DNA of 64,000 nt, taken from NCBI GenBank assembly GCA_028284625.1, contig JANQRH010000008.1, positions 62,001 to 126,000 of the forward strand. The letters are read 5' to 3'. Numbering within the stretch: position 1 is the stretch's first letter; every line of letters starts with the position of its first letter. The notes below the pieces were generated by a model. That model did no database searches. It saw only the letters and a list, made by a program, of their open reading frames with translations, and had not been told where the DNA came from. Made by a program: the position numbers and the translations under genes. This stretch comes from Afifellaceae bacterium (GTDB taxonomy: Bacteria > Pseudomonadota > Alphaproteobacteria > Rhizobiales > Afifellaceae). Shown one piece after another: positions 53,871-63,300 of the stretch.

Positions 53871-55052
53871 ATGCTCCGGCGCGCATGGAACTTTTTTTGG
53901 CGTCCAAGTACGCGCTGGGGTCTGGGCCCGCTGTTCGTAGTCGGCGGCTTCACCGGGGTGATCTTCTGGGGCGGCTTCAACACGTTCATGGAATACACGA
54001 ACACGATGGATTTCTGCATCTCGTGTCATGAGATGTACGACAACGTCTATCTGGAATACAAAGAGACGCTTCACTACGAGAATGCATCGGGCGTGCGTGC
54101 GGTCTGTTCCGACTGCCACGTTCCGAAGCCGTGGGTCTCAAAGTTCGTGCGCAAGGTCTACGCGACCAACGAGCTCTACCATCATTTCCGCGGTACCATC
54201 TCCACCAAAGAGAAATATGAGGCGCATCGGGCCGAGATGGCGAAGAGCGTCTGGGCTCAGATGGAAGCCAACGATTCCCAGGAATGCCGGAATTGCCACA
54301 CCTGGGAGGCCATGGCGTTTCACCTGCAGAGCGACGAAGCGTCCGAACGGATGCAAAAGGGGATGGAGGAGGGCGAGACCTGCATCGCCTGCCATAAGGG
54401 GATTGTGCACAGGCTCCCCGACCTCTCTACCGGCTACAGGCTGATGTACGAGGAACTTCAAGCCTTTTCTCAGGACGAGGGCGCCAAGGCCGATACCCTC
54501 TATACGATCGCGGAGAAGCCGGTTTTCCTAACGGCCGATCAAGCCGAGGCGGGAGAGGACGATGTCGGCAAGTTGTTGCCCGCGACGGAGCTCGCCGTCC
54601 TTGAGCGCGACGGCGATGCGCTCAAGGTTCGGCTGGAGGGCTGGCAGCAGGACGAGGTCGACCGCGTGATCTACGCGCTCATGGGGCGCCGGATCTTCTC
54701 CGTGGCATTGGACGCCTCGGCGACCGACCAAATTGTGCGGAACGACACTCAGTACGACAGTGACACGGAGCTGACCTGGCATCAGGTCAGTATGGATTTC
54801 TGGGTGACGCGTGCTGACCTAGTCTCTGATCTGGACAGGCTGTGGGCTTACGGCGCGGAGATGTACAACGCCAGCTGCTCGACCTGCCACACGTTGACGC
54901 CGCCGGACCATTTCTTGGCCAACCAATGGATCGGCAACCTCAAAGCGATGGCGCGGTTCATCACGCTGGACAAGCAGCAATATCGCTTCTTGCAGAAATA
55001 CCTCCAGTTCCATGCCAGCGATACCGGCGGGGCAGAGCATGCCGGCGGTTAG
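53871..55052 (+). CDS. torC: Pentahaem c-type cytochrome TorC/DorC
   Basis: Membrane-anchored NapC/NirT-family cytochrome of 393 residues that carries electrons from the quinol pool to the periplasmic reductase. One N-terminal membrane helix (about 18-38) is followed by five CxxCH haem sites: CISCH (49-53), CSDCH, CRNCH, CIACH and, in the C-terminal domain, CSTCH. Length and haem layout (four plus one) match TorC. AAGGGA precedes the ATG. Its end overlaps the torD start by 14 bases. Confidence 0.94.
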   Translation: MLRRAWNFFWRPSTRWGLGPLFVVGGFTGVIFWGGFNTFMEYTNTMDFCISCHEMYDNVYLEYKETLHYENASGVRAVCSDCHVPKPWVSKFVRKVYATNELYHHFRGTISTKEKYEAHRAEMAKSVWAQMEANDSQECRNCHTWEAMAFHLQSDEASERMQKGMEEGETCIACHKGIVHRLPDLSTGYRLMYEELQAFSQDEGAKADTLYTIAEKPVFLTADQAEAGEDDVGKLLPATELAVLERDGDALKVRLEGWQQDEVDRVIYALMGRRIFSVALDASATDQIVRNDTQYDSDTELTWHQVSMDFWVTRADLVSDLDRLWAYGAEMYNASCSTCHTLTPPDHFLANQWIGNLKAMARFITLDKQQYRFLQKYLQFHASDTGGAEHAGG

Positions 55053-55716
55053 TCAGGGCGACGCGGCCGCCGAAGATCACGCTCCGGGCGAGCCGGCGGA
55101 TCAATTGTCGGACGCGGAGCGGGCGTTCATCTATCGGTGGTTCGCAGCGCTCTTTGCCCGCGAGCCATCGGTGGAGATGCTGTCGGTCTACCGCTCAGAC
55201 GAGGGTCGAACGCTTCTTGATGAGCTCGGCCGGCGTGAGGCGCTTGCGCCAATTGTTGAGCAGATACGCGATCAGATTGCCCCGTCTGAGGATTTGGCCG
55301 CGAAGGCGATGGATTTGGCGGGAGCGTTCTCACGGCTCTTTCTGGGCGTTGCAGGGCGTCGCTCCGCGCCGCCATACGAATCGGCCTATGTCAGTGATAC
55401 GGGCCGGCTTTTCCAGGAGCCGACCGCCCGCGCCGCTGAGCTTCTTCAAGACTTGGACTTGAGGGTGCCGGAAGGTTTTCCCGAACCACCCGATCATCTC
55501 GCCGTCCTGCTCTCGATCATGGCGGAACTGGCCGACCGGTCCGAAGCGCAGGGCGAATCGATCAGCCGTCAGCAATCGTTTTTGGATGAGCGCCTGATGA
55601 CGTGGGTCGGCGACTTCCGCGACGACTGCGTCAAGGCCGATCGCTCAGGCTTCTACGCGGCGGCGGCGGAGAGCCTGGTCGCGTTCCTCAGTGAGGACGC
55701 GCGTCATCTCGTCTAG
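55039..55716 (+). CDS. torD: TorD-family molybdoenzyme chaperone
   Basis: Cytoplasmic chaperone of 225 residues that binds the Tat signal peptide of the reductase and helps cofactor insertion. Start 55039 is preferred to the in-frame ATG at 55012, which lies deeper in torC. Helical TorD stretches are visible: FIYRWFAALFAREPS, FSRLFLGVAGRRSAPPYESA, and the family signature EPPDHLAVLLSIMAELAD. The torC-torD-torA order is that of Rhodobacter dorCDA rather than E. coli torCAD. Confidence 0.9.
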   Translation: MPAVSQGDAAAEDHAPGEPADQLSDAERAFIYRWFAALFAREPSVEMLSVYRSDEGRTLLDELGRREALAPIVEQIRDQIAPSEDLAAKAMDLAGAFSRLFLGVAGRRSAPPYESAYVSDTGRLFQEPTARAAELLQDLDLRVPEGFPEPPDHLAVLLSIMAELADRSEAQGESISRQQSFLDERLMTWVGDFRDDCVKADRSGFYAAAAESLVAFLSEDARHLV

Positions 55717-55744
55717 CCCGGAAACGGCGGCTCGGCAGAAGCGG

Positions 55745-55804
55745 TTTACATCCCGGTTACATCTTTTCACAGGCCGTTAAAAACCGGCCGAAACCGCATT
55801 TACG
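55745..55804 (+). promoter_or_regulatory. TorR-type box array upstream of torA (five boxes)
   Basis: Boxes at 55745 (TTTACA), 55756 (GTTACA), 55766 (TTCACA), 55776 (GTTAAA) and 55799 (TTTACG), offsets 0, 11, 21, 31 and 54, the same spacing as the array before torC. It lies between torD and torA and ends 101 bases before the torA ATG, suggesting a second regulated promoter for torA alone. Confidence 0.68.
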
Positions 55805-55905
55805 AGCCGGTGCTAATCGCCCCGCATCGCAGGTTATCGGACACCAAAGACCGCGGGCCGCCGGATCGGGAGCCGGCCGCTGTCGACAACGACCGGGGTA
55901 ACATC

Positions 55906-58374
55906 ATGCCAATCAATAATGCGCGGACTTCGAAGCTTGATCTCACGCGGCGGCAGTTTCTAGGGAGCACAGCGGCCGCTGGCATTCTTGGCGCTGTCGC
56001 GCCGTCTCTGTTGGTCCGCGGTGTGCAAGCCGCCGTCACGGATGGCGAGGTGCTGTCTGCCTCGCACTGGGGCGCCTTCAGGGCGACGGTTGAGGGCGGG
56101 CGCTGGACGGCTGTGCGCGGATGGGAAAACGATCCGCATCCGAGCCTCCAGCTCGAAGGCGTTATGGACTCCGTCTATTCGCCCACCCGGATCAAATACC
56201 CGATGGTGCGCAGGGCGTTTCTGGAGAAGGGGCCCGGCGCGGATGTGGAAACCCGCGGCGCGGACGATTTTGTGCGCGTGAGCTGGGACGAGGCGCTTGA
56301 TCTCGTCGTGAGTGAGCTGAAGCGGATTGAGGAGACCTACGGGCCGGCCGGCACATATGCGGGCTCCTATGGTTGGAAGAGCCCGGGCAAGCTGCACAAT
56401 TGCCAAAACCTGATGCGGCGGATGCTCAATCTGAAGGGCAGCTTCGTCAACAGCTCCGGCGACTACTCCACCGGCGCATCACAAGTGATCATGCCGCACG
56501 TCATGGGAACGCTGGAGGTCTACGAGCAGCAGACCGTCTGGCCGGTGATCGTGGAAAGCACCGACCTTCTTGTGTTCTGGGGCGCCGATCCGATGGTCAC
56601 GAACCAGATCGGCTGGATCATCCCCGACCATGGCGGCTTCGCTGGAATGGAAGACTTCAAGGCGACCGGCAAGCCGGTGATCTTCATCGATCCGGTGCGC
56701 AATGAAAGCTGCGACTTCTTCGGCGCGGAGTGGATTGCGCCTAAGCCGCAGACCGATGTGCCGTTGATGCTCGGCATCGCCCATACGCTCTATTCAGAGA
56801 ACCTGCACGACGCCGACTTCCTCGACGAATACACGTTCGGCTTCGACAAGTTCCTGCCGTATCTGACCGGCGAATCGGACGGTACGCCGAAAACGGCGGA
56901 ATGGGCCGCCGATATCTGCGGCATTCCGGCCGACACGATCAAGGAACTGGCCCGGCGCTTCGCCGACAACAGGACGATGCTCGCGAGCGGCTGGTCGCTG
57001 CAGCGTCAGCATCATGGCGAGCAGCGCCACTGGATGCTGGTCGTGCTGGCCAGCATGCTTGGTCAGATCGGCCTTCCGGGCGGCGGCTTCGGCTTGAGCT
57101 ATCATTACGCCAATGGCGGTTCGCCCGGCGCGAACGGGCCGGTTCTGCCCGGCATCACCGATGGTGGCAAGGCGGTGGAAGGTGCTGCCTGGCTCACCGA
57201 AAGCGGTGCGGCGACGATCCCGCTCGCCCGCGTGGTCGACATGCTGGAGAACCCGGGCGGCGAGTTCGACTTCAACGGCAAGCGCGAGACGTTCCCCGAC
57301 GTCAAGATGACCTACTGGACGGGCGGCAATCCGTTTGCCCACCACCAGAACCGCAACCGCATGGTCAAGGCGTGGCAGAAGTTCGAGACGGTCGTCGTCC
57401 AGGACTTCCAGTGGACCGCAACGGCGCGCTTCGCCGATATCGTGCTGCCGGCCACCACGTCCTACGAGCGCAACGACATCGAGCAATATGGCGACTATTC
57501 GCTGAAGGCGATCATCGCCATGAAGCAGATCGTCGAGCCGGTGTTCGAGGCGCGCAACGACTACGACATCTTCGCGGAAATCTCCGAACGGCTCGGCAAA
57601 GGAAGCGAGTTCAGCGAGGGCAAATCGGAGATGGATTGGATTATGGAGTTCTACGGCGAAGCGGAGAAACAAGCGCAAGCCAAGAACATCGATATGCCGA
57701 GCTTCGACGAGTTCTGGGAGACGGGCTTTGTGGAGTTCCCGGTCAGCGAAGCGGGCAACAGCTTCGTGCGCTACCAGGACTTCCGTGAGGACCCGCTGCT
57801 TGAGCCGCTCGGCACGCCGACCGGCAAGATCGAGATCTACTCCAACAATATCGAGAAGATGGGCTACGACGATTGCCCGCCACACCCGACTTGGATGGAG
57901 CCGGCGGAGCGCCTGGACGGGCCGGATGCAAAATACCCGTTGCACGTGGCCACCAGCCATCCGCGCGGCCGCCTGCACTCGCAGCTCTGCGGCACTAAAC
58001 TCCGCGACACCTACACGATCGCCGATCGTGAGCCCTGCCTGATCAACACCGACGACGCGGCCGCTCGCGGGATCGCGGACGGCGACGTGGTTCGCGTGTT
58101 CAACGACCGGGGGCAGATCCTGGTCGGCGCCAAGGTGACGGACGCCATCCGGCCCGGCGTGATCCGGGTGAACGAGGGGGGATGGTACGATCCGGTGGAG
58201 CCGGGAACCCCGGGCACGCTTGACTCCTACGGCGACGTCAATTGCCTGACCGTCGATATCGGCACGTCGAGCCTCGCGCAGGGCAATTGCGGCCACACGG
58301 CGATCGCGGACGTGGAGAAGTTCACCGGAACGCTGCCACCGATCAACGTGTTCAGCACGCCAAAGAACGGCTGA
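55906..58374 (+). CDS. torA: Periplasmic TMAO/DMSO reductase, Mo-bisMGD catalytic subunit
   Basis: Molybdoenzyme of 822 residues that reduces trimethylamine N-oxide or dimethyl sulfoxide in the periplasm. The ATG at 55906 begins a Tat signal (LTRRQFLGSTAAAG, cleavage near residue 42). The molybdenum ligand serine is S188 in GDYSTGASQVIMPHV. With a 41-residue offset, Y155, W157 and S188 line up with Tyr114, Trp116 and Ser147 of Rhodobacter DMSO reductase (DorA). Tyr114 is reported to distinguish DorA from E. coli TorA, so the enzyme may prefer S-oxides or use both. No [4Fe-4S] cysteine motif at the N-terminus, as expected for this subfamily. Own promoter probable. Confidence 0.92.
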   Translation: MPINNARTSKLDLTRRQFLGSTAAAGILGAVAPSLLVRGVQAAVTDGEVLSASHWGAFRATVEGGRWTAVRGWENDPHPSLQLEGVMDSVYSPTRIKYPMVRRAFLEKGPGADVETRGADDFVRVSWDEALDLVVSELKRIEETYGPAGTYAGSYGWKSPGKLHNCQNLMRRMLNLKGSFVNSSGDYSTGASQVIMPHVMGTLEVYEQQTVWPVIVESTDLLVFWGADPMVTNQIGWIIPDHGGFAGMEDFKATGKPVIFIDPVRNESCDFFGAEWIAPKPQTDVPLMLGIAHTLYSENLHDADFLDEYTFGFDKFLPYLTGESDGTPKTAEWAADICGIPADTIKELARRFADNRTMLASGWSLQRQHHGEQRHWMLVVLASMLGQIGLPGGGFGLSYHYANGGSPGANGPVLPGITDGGKAVEGAAWLTESGAATIPLARVVDMLENPGGEFDFNGKRETFPDVKMTYWTGGNPFAHHQNRNRMVKAWQKFETVVVQDFQWTATARFADIVLPATTSYERNDIEQYGDYSLKAIIAMKQIVEPVFEARNDYDIFAEISERLGKGSEFSEGKSEMDWIMEFYGEAEKQAQAKNIDMPSFDEFWETGFVEFPVSEAGNSFVRYQDFREDPLLEPLGTPTGKIEIYSNNIEKMGYDDCPPHPTWMEPAERLDGPDAKYPLHVATSHPRGRLHSQLCGTKLRDTYTIADREPCLINTDDAAARGIADGDVVRVFNDRGQILVGAKVTDAIRPGVIRVNEGGWYDPVEPGTPGTLDSYGDVNCLTVDIGTSSLAQGNCGHTAIADVEKFTGTLPPINVFSTPKNG

Positions 58375-58397
58375 CACTTAAAGCGGATTAAGACAAA

Positions 58398-58422
58398 CGG
58401 GCCCGGGCACGTCCCGGGTCCG
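58398..58422. terminator. Stem-loop between torA and the TetR gene
   Basis: Bases 58398-58407 pair with 58413-58422 (10 pairs, one G-T) around a 5-base loop, in the 76-base gap between converging genes. No long T-run, but position and strength fit a bidirectional terminator. Confidence 0.6.
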
Positions 58423-58450
58423 TATTGTTAGTGCGGACAGAAGGGCTCGC

Positions 58451-59104
58451 TTAGTTGTTCCGTACGGCAGCGAAGATGAAGTCCTTCAGGCCGCCAATGA
58501 TCTTTCGCATGGAAGCGCCGCCGAGCACGCTCCTGTAGGCACTGCCCTCGACCAGTTCGATGATCAGCTGAGACACGTCCCGCGGATCGGGAACGCTGCG
58601 AAAATCGCCGTCAGTAGTTCCGCGTTGGATGACAGCCGCCAGGGCCGTCACAAGCTCATTGCGGTTGGCGAGAAACAACGCGCCGATATCGGGCTTGCGG
58701 ATCGCTTCGCTGGTGAGCTCGATCGTCAGGATGACGTTTTCCGGCACAGCCAGACACTTCGCGTAGGCCGCAACGAACTTGTCCAGGACGACCGGGGCGG
58801 CAGAATCTTTCGCCAGCAATTCCAGGAAGGGCTCAAGCTCGGATCGCTCCAGCGCTGCGATCTCTGCCAGCACGTCGTGCTTGCCGGGGAAGTGATTGTA
58901 GAGATTGCCGAGGCTTATTCCCGCCCGGTTGGCGATGTCGCGCACGCCCGTCTGGTGATAGCCGCTTTCCAGGAAGCACATGATTGCTGCTTCCAAGATC
59001 TTGTCGCGCCGCTTGGCAGCCGCCTTTTCGCGCTTCGTTCCAGGCTTTGTCGGTTTCTCCGGCAATTTTCCAACTTTCTTGTTGAACGAACGATCGTTCA
59101 TCAT
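58451..59104 (-). CDS. TetR-family transcriptional regulator
   Basis: Repressor of 217 residues. Helix-turn-helix in residues 28-75 (AAKRRDKILEAAIMCFLESG, then TGVRDIANRAGISLGNLYNH and FPGKHDVLAEIA); the C-terminal ligand domain is less conserved. The open frame runs to 59488, but that would cross the divergent efflux gene. ATG codons at 59104 and 59101 (MMNDRSF) are favoured; no ribosome-binding site is seen, and TTG at 59065 is an alternative that would leave the operator outside the gene. Divergent from the RND operon, which it most likely represses. Confidence 0.87.
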   Translation of the reverse strand: MMNDRSFNKKVGKLPEKPTKPGTKREKAAAKRRDKILEAAIMCFLESGYHQTGVRDIANRAGISLGNLYNHFPGKHDVLAEIAALERSELEPFLELLAKDSAAPVVLDKFVAAYAKCLAVPENVILTIELTSEAIRKPDIGALFLANRNELVTALAAVIQRGTTDGDFRSVPDPRDVSQLIIELVEGSAYRSVLGGASMRKIIGGLKDFIFAAVRNN

Positions 59105-59110
59105 ATATAA
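59082..59110 (+). promoter_or_regulatory. RND operon promoter with TetR operator between -35 and -10
   Basis: TTGAAC at 59082-59087 and TATATA at 59104-59109 are placed like -35 and -10 elements (16-base spacer) for the rightward efflux operon. The 12-bp perfect palindrome GAACGATCGTTC at 59088-59099 lies exactly between them and overlaps the first codons of the TetR gene. Binding here would block both promoters. Confidence 0.65.
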
Positions 59111-59153
59111 CGCCGCGTCGAGCAGGGCAAGGAGCCTGGCTCGTCTGCCGGCC

Positions 59154-60362
59154 ATGAACGGAACCGAAATGCCCGATATTTCTCCCCCCGATAGCACTGT
59201 CGAAGACACGTCAAGCGGAGAGACATCCGCCAAGGAGATGCCGTCGCCCCGACGGCGTTGGCTGTGGATCGGCGTTTCTCTTGCGATATTGGCGGTCGTC
59301 GTGACCCTGCTCTTTGCGGCGGAAGACTCGGCAGATGTGACATTGGCGGAAACGTCACCGCCCGCGCCGATCGTCTCGGTCCTGGAGGTCCTACCGGCTG
59401 AAGCGGTCGCAACGATTTCGGTGTTTGCCGAGTTGCGTCCGCAATGGGATGCGGAGATTCGCTCAGCCGTATCTGGGCGGATCACCAAGGTTCATGAGGC
59501 GGCCCTTGCCGGCGGACGCGTCGCCGCCGGCACGCCGCTCTTCTCCATTGAAAAGACGCGATACGAAACCGCGGTGGCGGCCGCGGAGCTTAGTCTCGAA
59601 GAGGCAAAGCTGGCGCTTTGGCACGCGGAGAACGGGGTGACGCTTGCGCGGTTGCAGTTTGAACGTGACGGCACGGAGCCGCCCAACGAGCTTGCGCTGA
59701 AGCTGCCGCAATTGCGGATCGCGGAGCGCACCTTGGCGTCTGCGGAGGCGCAGCTGGAAGCCGCGCGGCGCCAGCTTTCGGATACTGAGGTCACGGCGCC
59801 GTTTTCCGGTTTCATCGTCAAGCGCATGGCGAGCCTTGGTCAGACGGTGAGCGCCGGCGAGCCGCTTTTGCATCTGTCGGACGACCGCCAATACGAGCTG
59901 ATCGTTGAGATGAGCGAGGCCGATTGGGCGCTGATGGATCACCCGATCGCCGGCAAGGACGCGACACTGTTTCACCGCGACGGGACACCACTTGGGAAGG
60001 CGCGCATTCGCCAGGCCGGTGGGTTTTTGGACAAGGGCACCCGCCAGCCGCGCATCTTCTTGGCGGTAACGGAGCCGCGCAATGGCATCCTCGCGGGAGA
60101 CTTCGTGCGTGTGGAATTCGCCGGGCGTCCGATCGCCGACACGTTGTCGATTCCTGAGGCTGCGCTCAGCCGGGCAGGCCATGTGTGGATGGTGGATGCG
60201 GACGATCTGCTTGTGCGGCTCGAACCGGAAATCCTGTTCCGCACCGGCAGCACGCTCGTCATCGCAGCGCCTGAAGGCTCCGGCCCCTGGCGCATTGCGA
60301 AGACGCCGTTGGCCTCGTTCCTTCCCGGTCAGCGGGTCACACCGCAGGGCCTTGAGGGCTGA
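59154..60362 (+). CDS. RND efflux periplasmic adaptor (membrane fusion protein)
   Basis: Adaptor of about 402 residues linking the RND pump to an outer-membrane channel. The frame is open from 58980, but that would overlap the TetR gene and its promoter; ATG at 59154 (or 59169) is chosen. One N-terminal membrane helix (RWLWIGVSLAILAVVVTLLF), then barrel-sandwich hybrid and hairpin: SAVSGRITKVHEAALAGGRV, a coiled-coil stretch (LEEAKLALWHAENGVTLARL), DTEVTAPFSGFIVKRMASLG. Four bases before the pump gene. Confidence 0.88.
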   Translation: MNGTEMPDISPPDSTVEDTSSGETSAKEMPSPRRRWLWIGVSLAILAVVVTLLFAAEDSADVTLAETSPPAPIVSVLEVLPAEAVATISVFAELRPQWDAEIRSAVSGRITKVHEAALAGGRVAAGTPLFSIEKTRYETAVAAAELSLEEAKLALWHAENGVTLARLQFERDGTEPPNELALKLPQLRIAERTLASAEAQLEAARRQLSDTEVTAPFSGFIVKRMASLGQTVSAGEPLLHLSDDRQYELIVEMSEADWALMDHPIAGKDATLFHRDGTPLGKARIRQAGGFLDKGTRQPRIFLAVTEPRNGILAGDFVRVEFAGRPIADTLSIPEAALSRAGHVWMVDADDLLVRLEPEILFRTGSTLVIAAPEGSGPWRIAKTPLASFLPGQRVTPQGLEG

Positions 60363-60365
60363 ACC

Positions 60366-63300
60366 ATGCATGCGCTGACCGGCTGGTTCATCCGCAACCC
60401 CGTCGCCGCCAATCTTCTGATGGCGTTGATCCTGTTTCTGGGCGTGCTCACCGCGTTTTCGATCCGCATCGAGGGGTTTCCGCGCGTTCCGCCCGAGAGC
60501 GTTGAGATCAGTGTCGAATATCCCGGTGCCACTGCCGAGCAGGTCGACGAATTGGTCACCCAAAAGATCGAACAGGCACTTGAAGGGCTCGAGGGCGTTC
60601 GCAGCATCACCTCGCGATCCATCAACGGTGTCGCGACCGTTTCGGTCCGCCGCGCCGGCGGTGAGAAACTCCAGGTCGTGCTTGACCGGATGCGCATCCG
60701 GATCGACGGTCTGACCGATTTGCCGACCAAGGCCCGCCGCCCGGTCATCGAGGCGTCGGGCTACGACTTTCCCGCACTTTATGTGAACCTCTACGGCCCC
60801 GCCGACCCGGCCACCCTGCAAAGCGTTGCGGAGCGGCTGAAGGAAGAGCTCTTGGCTGAGCCGGAGCTGTCGCGTTTGAAAATCTGGGGCCTGATCCCGC
60901 GTAAGCTTCGCATCGACGTCGACCCTGAAGAGCTTCGCCGATACGGGCTGACCGTCGCCGATCTGACTGCAGCGATTCAGGCCAATTCGCTGAACTTCCA
61001 GGCCGGGCAATTGCGCACCGATGGCGGCACGATCTTTCTGCGCGCCGATGATCGCGCGCTCTATGCGCCCGACTATGCAGCGCTGCCGATCATCGAACGG
61101 CCTGACGGGTCGAAGGTTCCGCTGGGCGACCTCGCGATCATCGAGGACGGGTTCCTTGAGGGCGATTTTTTGTTCCGCCTCAACGGCGAACCCACGATCG
61201 GCATGGAGATTCTGGTCGGCCAGAAGGAGAACCTCCTGGAGATCAGCCGCGTCGTGAATCGGGTTGTTGCGGATTTCGAGCGCCAGCTCCCGTCCACCAT
61301 CAGGGCCAGCGTTTGGGGCGACAGTGCCGGCTACATCTCCGAGAGGCTGGCGCTCCTGCGGTCGAACGGCGTGCAGGGACTGCTGCTCGTCACCTTGATG
61401 CTTTCCATCTTCCTCAACGTTCGCCTGGCGTTCTGGGTGGCGATGGGCATTCCAGTTTCGGTCATGGGCGCGCTTGCCGTGTCCGGATCGAAATGGGTGG
61501 ATTATTCGCTCAACGACGTGACCACCTTCGGCTTGATCATCGCGCTCGGCATCCTGGTCGACGACGCAGTTGTGGTCGGCGAAAGCGTGTTTGAGGAGCG
61601 CCGCAAGATCAGGGACCCGATCAAGGGCACCGAACGCGGCGTGGAGCGCGTGGCCGTCGCGACGGTCTTCGGTGTGCTCACCACGATTGCGGCGTTCTAT
61701 CCGATGCTGCTGATCGACAATCCACTGGGCAAGGTGCTGGCGAGCTTTTCCGGCATCGTGATCTTTGCGCTGATCTTCTCGCTGATTGAAAGCAAGTTCA
61801 TTCTGCCGGCACATCTCGCAGGCGTGCCGCTTGAAGAAGACCGACGCCATCTGCCGGCGCGTCTCTGGGGCGGCGTGCAGGACAGTGCCCAGGCGGGGCT
61901 GAATTGGTTCCGCGACACGATTTGCCGGCCCATGCTCGTGGGGTCGGTGCGTCACCGCTACGCCGTGCTCGTCCTGTTCGTTGCTGCGGCGATTGCCGGA
62001 TTGGGGCTGATCGCCAAAGGCAAAGTCGCAACTGTGTTCTTCCCCGACGTGCCGGGTCAGGTGATCACCGTCAGCCTTGAGATGGACGCCCGCGCGCCGT
62101 TTGTCCTGACCAAAGCCAACATCGACCGGGTCGAAAGCGCCGGCCGTGCTCTGAACGAAGAGCTTCGCGACCGCACGGGCATGGACAATGCGCCGATCCA
62201 GACTTTCTTCACAATTATCGACGGCACCGCGGGTGCGCTGATCTACGCGGAGATGCTGCCGGTTGCCGAGCGGCCGGATGTGCCGATCCTCGACGTCGTG
62301 CGTGAATGGCGCGAACGCGTCGGGCCTGTCGAGGGCGCCACTGAGCTGGAGTTCAAGGGCTCGGAGGCGTTGGCGGGCGGGTTCCGGATTCGGCTGGTGT
62401 CGAAGGACACAGATCTGCTGCGCCAGGCGAGCGACGAGACGCGCGGCTTTCTGGCTGCGCTCGAGGGTGTGTCGAACATTCGCGACAGCCTCAGCGGCGG
62501 CCAGCCGGAACTGAGGCTTCGGCTGCGGCCGGAGGCGCGCAATCTCGGCTTCACGGCTGAGACACTGGCTGCCCAGATCGGCGACGGCTTTGGCGGTTCG
62601 GAGATCGCCCGCGTTCGCCGCGACGGCGCTGAAATACGCGTCGTCGTGCAGAACGCGCGAGCCGCCCGCGACACGATTGACGACCTCATAGAAACGCGGC
62701 TGCGCAGCACGACCGGCGCCTGGGTGCCGCTCATGACTGTGGCCGAGATTGAGGGCTCCTACGCGTCCGGCACCGTGACCCGCCGCGACGGCAAGCGCAT
62801 GAATCTGGTCTCCGCTTCCATCGACCGCGGCCTCGTGGCGCCGGAGGAAGTGGGGCAGGCTTTGTTCGAGCGATTGGTGCCGGAGCTCACCGCCAGATAT
62901 CCCAGCGTCCAGGTGATCGCGGCCGGCGAGCTGGAGGAGATGGGCGAAATCCGCGGCGGCCTTGTGAATGCGCTGATCCTGGCGGCGGTTCTCATCTATG
63001 TGCTGATGGCGGTGCCCCTGAGAAGCTATTGGCAGCCCTTCGTCATCCTCGCCATCGTTCCGTTCGGGTTCGTCGCCGCAGCGATCGGCCACATGATCAT
63101 GGGCGTGTCGCTGTCGGTTCTGTCCTTCTTCGGGATGCTGGCGCTGACCGGCGTGATCGTGAACGACAGCCTCGTGATGATCACGCGCTACAACCAGGCG
63201 CGCGGCGCCGGCGATAGCGTTTCGGAAGCTCTCCATGCAGCAGGCATCGGCCGCTTCCGCGCCATCTTCCTGACGACCGCGACGACCGTGATCGGTCTCA

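Noticed and set aside
56794-58377. A 527-residue antisense open frame opposite torA
   Set aside because: Low-complexity Arg/His/Asp translation opposite a clear molybdoenzyme gene.
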